Positions 1-5,168 of a stretch of DNA of 5,168 nucleotides are shown one piece after another (positions within the stretch are counted from its first letter, which is position 1; each line of letters starts with the position of its first letter). The translations under genes and the position numbers were made by a program. The stretch spans positions 1 through 5,168 of the forward strand of contig CAYYAQ010000237.1 in assembly GCA_964469555.1 (NCBI GenBank), given 5' to 3'. Source of the stretch: CAYYAQ01 sp964469555. Lineage in GTDB: Bacteria > Planctomycetota > UBA1135 > UBA2386. The notes under the pieces are model-generated. The model saw only the letters and a list, made by a program, of their open reading frames with translations, was not told where the DNA came from and searched no databases.

Positions 1-1046
1 TCGGGCAAGCCGGATCGCGCCCGGGGCATGTCCTCCCCTACCGCCAAGCTCGACGAGCGATAATCGCCGGCGGCGAGCGTCCGCCGCACCGCTTCGTGCA
101 GGATGCCGCTCGCCATCCTCGGATTCACGAACCGGACCTCCGCCTTCGTCGGATGCACGTTCACGTCGACCTCGTCCGGCGGCAACCAGAGGCTCAAGAA
201 GTAGACCGGGAACCGCCCGTGCATCAGGAACTCACGATACGCCTGACGCACGGCGAACATCACGCTCCGATCCTTCGCGCAACGACCGTTGATGTAGAGC
301 AACTCCTGCGTGGAATCGCGCCGCGACGAGTCGGGATCGGCGATCAGCCCTTCGACGCGATACTTGTCGACCCGATGCTCGACCTCCCGCAGACTCCTGG
401 ACAGTTGGCGTCCGAAGGTCCGTGCAACCCTGTCCTTCAGGGTCTCGCCGGACGGCAACCGCAGCACCTGCTTCTCGTCCACCGTGAACGTGAAGTCGAC
501 GTCGAGCCGCGTGAGCGCCAGACGGACGAGCAGATCCTGACACTTGGCCTTCTCCGCCCGCGGCGTCTTCAGGAAGCGCCGTCTGGCCGGCGTGTTGTGG
601 AACAGATCGCGGATCTCGACGATCGAACCCTTCGGACACCCGCACGGTCGAACCGGCTCGATCGCGCCGCCTTCCGCGCGCACTTCGAAACCGCTGTCGG
701 CGTCGGGCCGCCGGCTCCTTATCCACGCGCGGCTCACAGCGCCGATCGAAGCCAGCGCTTCGCCGCGAAACCCGAGGCTCGCAATGTGGTCCAGGTCCGC
801 CAGCTCGGACAGCTTGCTCGTCGCGTGACTGGCGAATGCGAGCCCGAGATCCGCAGCCGAGAACCCCGCGCCGTCGTCGGTGATCCGGATCATCTGCACA
901 CCGCCTGAAACCAGCTCGACCGTGATCCTGGTCGCACCGGCGTCGAGGCTGTTCTCCACGAGCTCCTTGACGACCGAGAACGGACGCTCGATCACTTCGC
1001 CGGCAGCGATCTGATTGACGATCTGCGCTGGCAGGACGCGGATCAC
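1..1046 (-). CDS. mutL: DNA mismatch repair protein MutL, N-terminal 348 residues (partial at window edge)
   Basis: MutL is the ATP-dependent matchmaker that links MutS bound at a mismatch to strand incision and excision. Visible here is the GHKL ATPase half. It has the N-terminal VLPAQIVNQIAAGEV block, KELVENSLDAGA (E28 is the likely catalytic base, N32 a Mg/ATP ligand), TDDGAGF at 56-62, HATSKL, GFRGEAL at 92-98 and NTPARRRFL. It continues into the S5-like domain ending in DVNVHPTKAEVRF (294-306), whose K301 matches the conserved ATP-contacting lysine. The start is GTG at 1046; it overlaps the holA stop as GTGA and has a good ribosome binding site. The frame stays open to base 1, so the linker and C-terminal dimerisation domain lie outside the window. 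Whether the protein carries the DQHA-type endonuclease motif cannot be seen. Family members are usually about 550-650 residues, so nearly half is missing. Identification is secure. Confidence 0.96.
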   Translation of the reverse strand, partial: MIRVLPAQIVNQIAAGEVIERPFSVVKELVENSLDAGATRITVELVSGGVQMIRITDDGAGFSAADLGLAFASHATSKLSELADLDHIASLGFRGEALASIGAVSRAWIRSRRPDADSGFEVRAEGGAIEPVRPCGCPKGSIVEIRDLFHNTPARRRFLKTPRAEKAKCQDLLVRLALTRLDVDFTFTVDEKQVLRLPSGETLKDRVARTFGRQLSRSLREVEHRVDKYRVEGLIADPDSSRRDSTQELLYINGRCAKDRSVMFAVRQAYREFLMHGRFPVYFLSLWLPPDEVDVNVHPTKAEVRFVNPRMASGILHEAVRRTLAAGDYRSSSLAVGEDMPRARSGLP

Positions 1047-2125
1047 GCGACGCCCTCCCGCTCCTTGAAGTAGCGCGCGAGGAAGCGCAGCAACAGGTAG
1101 TGCGGATCTTCCCCCGTCGAACGCAGTTCACGTTGGCACATGTGGAGCAATCGCAGGCCCCGCGCCAGTCGAACGCTCGAGTTGCGTTGCAACTGAGCCA
1201 CGAATCGATCGGCGAAGCCACGCACGCCGAGACGGTTGGGGACGTCGCGCGCCGGAACGCCCTCGTCCATCAGCAACCTGCCGTCATGGAGCTGCGCGAG
1301 TTGCTGGTGGAGCCAACTCGTGATGAACGGGAACAAACCGCCCTGGTCGATGCGCGCGCCGTCGCGTCCCCGCGTCCCGCGTTCGTACATCGAAGTCAGC
1401 GAGCGCGTCGCGCGGGCGCGATCGAAGTCCAGCAGGCCTTCCGCGAATTCGAACGGCGTCGACGCGAAACTGCACGTCAACGAGCCGGCAAGATCGTCGG
1501 GAGACAGGGCGCGGTCCGTCTTGCCAACGGCGATCGAGATGCGCTGCAGTTCCTCTACGAGTTCTGCCGGCTTCGTCCCGACCGACGACATCACGAGAAA
1601 CGCCGATTCGGAAGTCAGCGGTACTCCCATCGCGCGGCTGCGCGTGACCAGCCATCCCACCATCTCAGCGTCCAGCGGACTGCGCCCGCGGTCGTAAGGC
1701 TCGGTGTAGAGGTCGCGAAACTCGAACAGCTCGCCGGTCTTGCCGAGTGCCTTGGCGATCTTCGTCCGCTTGTCGAGCTTCTTCACTTCGAGGAGCAGGG
1801 CGGAGCCCCGCGCGAACGCGGGCAGCGCGACGAGCAGCCCTTCGCCCTGCTTCTTGAGCCAGTCCTCTCCGCGACGCACGGCCAGGACCGTGCCGCTCCC
1901 GAACAGCGTGCCGCCGCGCAGGTCGTCGATCTCGCGACCGTCCGTGTCCCGATTCCCTTCGATCGTACGCAGATCAGCGGTGTCCGACACCGCCGCGAAC
2001 GCCATGTCGAATGCCTCTTGCCGAAAGTACTGCGACACCCCGGCGATGACGAGGCACGGAGGAAGACCCTGCTTCAGCGTCTTCTTCAACCGCGCGAGTT
2101 CGCGCTCTGGGTTCGGTGCAGCCAA
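1043..2125 (-). CDS. holA: DNA polymerase III subunit delta (HolA)
   Basis: HolA is the delta subunit of the clamp loader; it opens the beta sliding clamp during replication. The 360-residue length is close to the E. coli protein (343). The N-terminal region shows the family pattern: a start like PERELARLKKTLKQGLPPCLVIAG, where a nucleotide-binding loop would be but without a true Walker A motif. Next come TLFGSGTVLAVRRGEDWL and a strand/lysine stretch LLLEVKKLDKRTKIAKAL near 110-128. The middle has the AEMVGWLVTRSRAMGVPLT helix and the PAELVEELQRISIAVG segment typical of domain II. The helical C-terminal collar ends in LLRFLARYF. The start is a TTG at 2125, two bases after the ubiA stop. No purine-rich site precedes it and there is no other in-frame start upstream, so translation probably depends on ribosomes finishing ubiA. 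The family is divergent in sequence, so the call rests on overall pattern and length. Confidence 0.88.
   Translation of the reverse strand: MAAPNPERELARLKKTLKQGLPPCLVIAGVSQYFRQEAFDMAFAAVSDTADLRTIEGNRDTDGREIDDLRGGTLFGSGTVLAVRRGEDWLKKQGEGLLVALPAFARGSALLLEVKKLDKRTKIAKALGKTGELFEFRDLYTEPYDRGRSPLDAEMVGWLVTRSRAMGVPLTSESAFLVMSSVGTKPAELVEELQRISIAVGKTDRALSPDDLAGSLTCSFASTPFEFAEGLLDFDRARATRSLTSMYERGTRGRDGARIDQGGLFPFITSWLHQQLAQLHDGRLLMDEGVPARDVPNRLGVRGFADRFVAQLQRNSSVRLARGLRLLHMCQRELRSTGEDPHYLLLRFLARYFKEREGVA
1053..1066 (-). promoter_or_regulatory. Ribosome binding site of mutL
   Basis: On the minus strand an AAGGAG (1066-1061) is followed by GGGAGGG (1059-1053), the latter 6 nt before the GTG at 1046. 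It lies inside the last codons of holA. It is the strongest Shine-Dalgarno-like site in the window and supports the GTG start, together with the GTGA stop/start overlap. Confidence 0.7.
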
Positions 2126-2127
2126 GG

Positions 2128-2979
2128 CTATGTGAGATAAAGGTCGATCAGAGTGCAGACGAGCATGGCGAAACTGACGACGCCGTTCATGGTGAAGAAC
2201 GCCATGTTGACGCGGGACATGTCGCTGGGCTTGATCACCCTGTGCTCGGCGACGAGCACGACCGCCACGACCGCCACGCCGACATCGTAGACCCAGCCCA
2301 GTCCGGTCTCGAAACCAAAGTACCAGAACAGCGGCACCGACAGCAGGTGGACCAGGGCGCTGATACGTAGTGCCGTCTTGCGACCGAATCGCTCCGGGAT
2401 CGAGTGCAGGCCCTGCTCGCGATCAAACTCCTCGTCCTGACACGCGTAGAGGATGTCGAACCCCATTACCCAGAACGTGACCCCGAGACCAAGTGAGACG
2501 GGGGCGATGAGCGAGGCATCAAGAACACCGTAGTGCGCGATCCACGCCGCGACCGGCGCGAGTCCGAGAGCGATTCCGAGCCACAGGTGCGCGAGGAACG
2601 TGAATCGCTTGGCGTAACTGTAGGACAGGAGAAACCCCAACACGGGCACGCCGAAGTAGAAGCACAGCGGATTGATCGCCCAGGCAGCGGCGAGGAACCC
2701 TGTGCCAGCGAGCAGAGTGAACACCGAGGCGCCCCGCGCACTGATGATCCCGGATGGAATCTCACGCGCTGCCGTGCGGGGGTTGGCGGCATCGACACCT
2801 CGATCGACGACGCGGTTGAACGCCATCGCCGCAGCGCGGGCACAGACCATGCACACCACCACGAGTCCGAGCACGGCCCACGAAACCGCGTTCCCCGCAG
2901 CGACGATGTAGGCGATCAGGGCGAACGGCAGCGCAAAGATCGAGTGCGAGAACTTGATCAGGGAGAGGTAGTGCCGCAT
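2128..2979 (-). CDS. ubiA: UbiA-family aromatic prenyltransferase (4-hydroxybenzoate polyprenyltransferase-like, probably MqnP type)
   Basis: This integral membrane enzyme joins a polyprenyl diphosphate tail to an aromatic ring in quinone synthesis. With the ATG at 2979 it has 283 residues and about nine hydrophobic segments. Both aspartate motifs that bind Mg-diphosphate are present: NRVVDRGVD (N55, D59, D63) and DILYACQDEEFD (D175, D182, D186), followed by GLHSIPERFG. The KFSHSIFALPFAL start, the YSYAKRFT loop and the VNMAFFTMNGVVSF end resemble the subgroup named MqnP in the futalosine menaquinone route, rather than E. coli UbiA; this subgroup call is from memory of the family. The ATG shares its A with the ubiX stop (TGATG) and has AAGG 9 nt upstream. 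A GTG at 2985 is in frame two codons earlier, but lies only 3 nt from that AAGG, so I prefer the ATG. The substrate cannot be read from the sequence. Confidence 0.92.
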   Translation of the reverse strand: MRHYLSLIKFSHSIFALPFALIAYIVAAGNAVSWAVLGLVVVCMVCARAAAMAFNRVVDRGVDAANPRTAAREIPSGIISARGASVFTLLAGTGFLAAAWAINPLCFYFGVPVLGFLLSYSYAKRFTFLAHLWLGIALGLAPVAAWIAHYGVLDASLIAPVSLGLGVTFWVMGFDILYACQDEEFDREQGLHSIPERFGRKTALRISALVHLLSVPLFWYFGFETGLGWVYDVGVAVVAVVLVAEHRVIKPSDMSRVNMAFFTMNGVVSFAMLVCTLIDLYLT

Positions 2980-3608
2980 CAACACTCGCCTTCATCCCAG
3001 GGCGAAGTCGACGGCGATTCGGGGGTGCGCCACCGCTGCACGATCGGGCTCTCGACTCCGAGCGTGTCGAGGATCTTCGCGACGACGAAGTCCACGATGT
3101 CATCGACGGACTTCGGGCGGTGGTAGAACCCGGGCATCGCCGGCAGGATCACCGCGCCCAGGCGCTTGAGCTCGAGCATGTTCTTCAGGTGGATCTCGGC
3201 GAGCGGCGTCTCGCGTGGAACGACCACCAGTGGTCGGCCCTCCTTGAGGGCTACGTCGGCGGACCGTTCGATCAGGTTTGAGCTGAAACCGTGTGCGACC
3301 CGCGCGAGCGTGCCCATGCTGCACGGACACAGGATCGTCGCGGCAATGCCCGCGCTCCCGCTCGCCGGCGCAGACTCCACGGCGGCGATGTCGTGCACGT
3401 GGAGCCGCGCGCGTCCCTGATTCGCTTCGAAGAGCCCCGCGAGCTGCGCGGCATCCGAGAAATCCACACCTCCTTCATGCTTGAGCACGCGCAGCGCGGC
3501 GTCCGTCGACATCAGATGCACTTCATGCCCGGAGGAGAGCAGCGTGTCGACGAGACGAATCCCGTACGCGATGCCCGAGCCGCCGGAGAATCCGACCGCG
3601 AAACTCAT
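2979..3608 (-). CDS. ubiX: UbiX-family flavin prenyltransferase
   Basis: UbiX joins a dimethylallyl group to FMN to make prenyl-FMN, the cofactor of UbiD-type decarboxylases in ubiquinone or menaquinone synthesis. The 209-residue protein starts with the Rossmann-like FMN loop GFSGGSGIAYGIRL (6-19). It has the CPCSMGTLARVAHGFSSNLIERSADV block (94-119), then LKEGRPLVVVPRETPLAEIHLKNML (121-145) and LPAMPGFYHRPKSVDDIVDFVVAKILDTLG (155-184). All are family hallmarks. The last 25 residues, rich in Pro and Ser and ending DEGEC, look like a loose tail. The ATG at 3608 overlaps the stop of the protease gene as ATGA. The frame is open further upstream, but that stretch lies inside the protease gene and does not look like UbiX. 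The partner UbiD/MqnM decarboxylase is not in the window. Symbol mqnL would apply if the pathway is the futalosine one. Confidence 0.94.
   Translation of the reverse strand: MSFAVGFSGGSGIAYGIRLVDTLLSSGHEVHLMSTDAALRVLKHEGGVDFSDAAQLAGLFEANQGRARLHVHDIAAVESAPASGSAGIAATILCPCSMGTLARVAHGFSSNLIERSADVALKEGRPLVVVPRETPLAEIHLKNMLELKRLGAVILPAMPGFYHRPKSVDDIVDFVVAKILDTLGVESPIVQRWRTPESPSTSPWDEGEC
2989..2992 (-). promoter_or_regulatory. Ribosome binding site deciding the ubiA start
   Basis: The minus strand reads AAGG at 2992-2989, inside GAAGGCGAG near the 3' end of ubiX. It is 9 nt from the ATG at 2979 and only 3 nt from the alternative GTG at 2985. The spacing favours ATG. Confidence 0.45.
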
Positions 3609-4348
3609 GGCTCGTCGAGGTAAAGAAACACGTCGTACATCGCATGGGTATACACGCACACCCCGATGCCACGAACGAGGAACAGCACGCCGAGGAGGAT
3701 TCCGGCCATCGTGCGGAAGACGAAGACGCGGGGCTCGAACGCCTGCGGCAAGTTGTAGTGGAAGAGTGAGAAGAGCAGCGACGAGACGAGGATCGCAGCG
3801 ACCGCTCCCAACCACTTTGGAACGCTGAAGGTCTCGCTGACGCGAAAGAAGAGCCAGCCGAGGGCCGACAGGAGCACGAAGCGGAACAGCAGTTCCTCGT
3901 AAATGCCCGCGCCGAGCGAGCCGATGAGGTTGCGGATCAGTTCCTCGCTAGCCGGCGATGCACTCAGCAGGAAATAATGTTGAGTCATCTGCTGGCTGAC
4001 GGGGCCGAGCATCAGTCCGTACACGACACCTTCCAGCAGGATCACCAGGCCGACGCGCAACCAGGGGATGCGCCGCTTGTGAATCGACCGCGCCGCCAGG
4101 ACGACGCCGACGATGATGGCGAGGAGGAGAAAATCGTAAAGCAGGTCCGGTAGTTCGTCGAGCGCTTGGATCATCCAGTGCTCGGCGAGGTTCCACTGCA
4201 ACGGCTGATACTTGTTCCGGAGGAGCTCGTACGCGAGCCAGAGCGGCATGACCACGAACAGACCCACGGCGGGGTCTCGCGACCAGACCAGATACCCGGG
4301 CTCTCGCTCAAGCAGGGACTTCAGCGCGGTAGAGGGCTGCGATGCCAC
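3605..4348 (-). CDS. CPBP family intramembrane metalloprotease (CAAX protease/bacteriocin-processing, ABI type)
   Basis: This is a 247-residue membrane protein with about seven hydrophobic segments (near 27-44, 67-86, 98-118, 145-168, 176-198, 208-226, 228-245). It carries the three CPBP motifs: EExxxR as E151-E152-x3-R156, FxxxH as F193-x3-H197, and HxxxD as H235-x3-D239. In this family the glutamates and histidines form the active site inside the membrane; Rce1 is the best known relative. All the expected residues are present, so an active protease is likely, but bacterial members have varied and mostly unknown substrates. The gene sits between ubiE and ubiX, overlapping ubiE by 41 nt and ubiX by 4 nt, so it is almost surely co-expressed with quinone genes. 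The GTG at 4348 is the only common start codon before the first membrane segment; later GTG and ATG codons fall inside that segment. No strong ribosome site is seen. A role in quinone synthesis is not supported by the sequence. Confidence 0.88.
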   Translation of the reverse strand: MASQPSTALKSLLEREPGYLVWSRDPAVGLFVVMPLWLAYELLRNKYQPLQWNLAEHWMIQALDELPDLLYDFLLLAIIVGVVLAARSIHKRRIPWLRVGLVILLEGVVYGLMLGPVSQQMTQHYFLLSASPASEELIRNLIGSLGAGIYEELLFRFVLLSALGWLFFRVSETFSVPKWLGAVAAILVSSLLFSLFHYNLPQAFEPRVFVFRTMAGILLGVLFLVRGIGVCVYTHAMYDVFLYLDEP

Positions 4349-5012
4349 AGGTCAGGATCTTCTGGTGGGGTGCTTCAAGTCCAGCCCTCCGCATCAGTTC
4401 GAGGAACTCTCCCCTCTCGGGGAAGGCCATGACCGATTCCGGTAGGTACGAGTAGGCGCCTTTCGTGTCACCCGAGATCATCCGGCCCAGCACCGGCAAG
4501 ATTCTCCGGAAGTAGAAACGGTAGAGGGCGCCGACGACGGGAACACGAGGTTTGCAAAACTCGAGGACCACGATCCGACCGCCCGGTCGGGTGACCCGGC
4601 GCATCTCCCGCAGGCCGTCGAGAGGGGCGCTCACGTTGCGAATCCCAAACGCCACGGTGACGAGGTCGAAGGAGTCGTCCCGGAAGGGTAGCTCCATCGC
4701 GTCCCCCGCCACGAAGGTCGGGGGGTGGTCGAGGCGGTCCGCCTGTGCAGCGGTCTTGGGACCGGCCCGGCGCAGCATCTCGAACGTGAAGTCGCTGCCG
4801 ACGACCCGGGAGCCCGTTCGCGCCAGGGCGAGGGCCAGATCCCCCGTGCCGCTGCACACGTCCAGGACGCGGTCGCCTGGCCCTGCGCCGGAGAATCGCA
4901 CCGCCCCCCGCCGCCACCGGTGATCGACACCCCCGGACAGAACCCGATTCGCCACGTCGTAGCGCGGGGCGATGTGGGCGAACATGTCTTGCACTTTCTG
5001 ACCGTCGGGCAC
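4308..5012 (-). CDS. ubiE: Bifunctional-type demethylmenaquinone/ubiquinone C-methyltransferase UbiE (MenG)
   Basis: UbiE/MenG uses S-adenosylmethionine to methylate the quinone ring: demethylmenaquinone to menaquinone, and the matching ubiquinone step where that exists. The 234 residues match MenG-type proteins (B. subtilis about 233, E. coli UbiE 251). Visible features are the N-terminal VQDMFAHIAPRYDVANRVLSGGVDHRWRR block (7-35), the SAM-binding loop VLDVCSGTGDLA (49-60), acidic D74 at the end of the second strand, and GDAMELPF (103-110). Then come FGIRNV (122-127), RPGGRIVVLEFCKP (142-155), and the YSYLPESVMAFP and LTCGIAALYRAE blocks near the C-terminus. The start is GTG at 5012. The frame upstream has no ATG, GTG or TTG before a stop at 5060-5058, and no ribosome site is obvious. 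It is the first gene of the block; its last 41 nt overlap the protease gene. With an apparent UbiX and MqnP-like UbiA nearby, menaquinone is the more likely product. Confidence 0.95.
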   Translation of the reverse strand: MPDGQKVQDMFAHIAPRYDVANRVLSGGVDHRWRRGAVRFSGAGPGDRVLDVCSGTGDLALALARTGSRVVGSDFTFEMLRRAGPKTAAQADRLDHPPTFVAGDAMELPFRDDSFDLVTVAFGIRNVSAPLDGLREMRRVTRPGGRIVVLEFCKPRVPVVGALYRFYFRRILPVLGRMISGDTKGAYSYLPESVMAFPERGEFLELMRRAGLEAPHQKILTCGIAALYRAEVPA

Positions 5013-5038
5013 GGGCGTATCAGAACACCACGAATGCC

Positions 5039-5082
5039 CGGCATTTTCCCCGCGGGATCACTTTCCTGCGGGGAAAATACCG
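5039..5082. repeat. Inverted repeat in the ubiE leader (possible operator or mRNA hairpin)
   Basis: ATTTTCCCCGC at 5043-5053 is the exact reverse complement of 5068-5078, 11 bp with a 14-nt spacer. Past one mismatch (5042/5079) three more pairs extend the arms to 5039 and 5082. The near end lies 26 nt before the ubiE GTG on the minus strand. There is no T-run after either arm, so it does not look like a simple terminator. It could be a regulator binding site or a 5'-UTR hairpin. The structure is directly visible; the function is not known. Confidence 0.6.
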
Positions 5083-5121
5083 CCATCAACCTCTGGAGAG
5101 GATCCTGCCAGGCGGTACACG

Positions 5122-5158
5122 CGCCAGCCCCGAACCCAAGGAAGGCCCGGGGCTGGCG
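5122..5158. repeat. GC-rich inverted repeat (possible terminator-like hairpin)
   Basis: CGCCAGCCCCG at 5122-5132 is exactly complementary in reverse to 5148-5158, giving an 11-bp very stable stem with a 15-nt loop. No T-run follows on either strand, which argues against a classical Rho-independent terminator. Its place upstream of the operon would suit the end of a neighbouring transcript beyond the window edge. I see no gene in the 5013-5168 stretch. Confidence 0.55.
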
Positions 5159-5168
5159 AACGATCGTC

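Noticed and set aside
860..880. MutL ATPase motif reads DDGAG rather than the DNGxG of E. coli
   Set aside because: Asp in place of Asn at this position is common among bacterial MutL proteins, and the essential first Asp, both Gly, E28 and N32 are kept; I do not read it as loss of function.
232..1221. A 329-codon minus-strand frame overlapping mutL and the end of holA
   Set aside because: It is in a different frame from the clear MutL motifs (GFRGEAL, VNVHPTKAEV) and its product is Arg/Ala-rich low-complexity sequence.
1100..2140. A 346-codon open frame on the plus strand, antisense to holA and almost as long
   Set aside because: High-GC coding DNA often leaves its antisense frames open. 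The product is rich in Arg, Gln, Glu and His with no recognisable domain, while the minus strand encodes a clear HolA.
2533..3126. A 197-codon plus-strand frame antisense to ubiA and ubiX
   Set aside because: The product is highly charged, rich in Asp, Arg, Glu and His and without any domain; it crosses the ubiA/ubiX junction, which is well explained on the minus strand.
3609..3815. A possible 69-residue N-terminal extension of UbiX
   Set aside because: The extension lies inside the protease gene, is Arg/Pro-rich with no UbiX similarity, and the ATG at 3608 gives the normal UbiX N-terminus and an ATGA junction.
5058..5168. Open minus-strand frame of 36 codons reaching the window edge, possibly the end of an upstream gene
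   Set aside because: It spans both inverted repeats, has no recognisable sequence, and a frame of this length is expected by chance in high-GC DNA.

Overview
The window is a single block of six genes, all read from the minus strand, in high-GC bacterial DNA. Every gene belongs to a recognisable bacterial family. In transcription order (high to low coordinates) they are ubiE/menG (C-methyltransferase), a CPBP-family intramembrane protease, ubiX (flavin prenyltransferase), ubiA (prenyltransferase, closest in look to the MqnP-like group), holA (DNA polymerase III delta) and mutL (mismatch repair), which runs off the low-coordinate edge. The gene content and high GC suggest a Gram-negative-type bacterium that makes a respiratory quinone. 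I cannot name the phylum from the sequence alone.

Layout: 5013-5168 is non-coding as far as I can see and holds two perfect 11-bp inverted repeats. 5012-4308 is ubiE, 4348-3605 the CPBP protease, 3608-2979 ubiX, 2979-2128 ubiA, 2125-1043 holA, and 1046-1 the N-terminal 348 codons of mutL. The junctions are very tight: a 41-nt overlap, an ATGA overlap, a TGATG overlap, a 2-nt gap and a GTGA overlap. This is the pattern of one translationally coupled polycistron. Four of the six starts are not ATG (GTG three times, TTG once).

Functionally there are two themes. ubiE, ubiX and ubiA cover three quinone steps: ring C-methylation, supply of prenyl-FMN for a UbiD-type decarboxylase (not in this window), and attachment of the isoprenoid tail. 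The UbiA sequence resembles the futalosine-route (MqnP) subgroup, so menaquinone is my preferred product, but this is inference. holA and mutL are replication and repair genes that appear to share the transcript. The CPBP protease sits inside the quinone part with no known role there. I see no mobile element, CRISPR array, RNA gene or clearly new system; the least explained parts are the leader inverted repeats and the placement of the CPBP gene.
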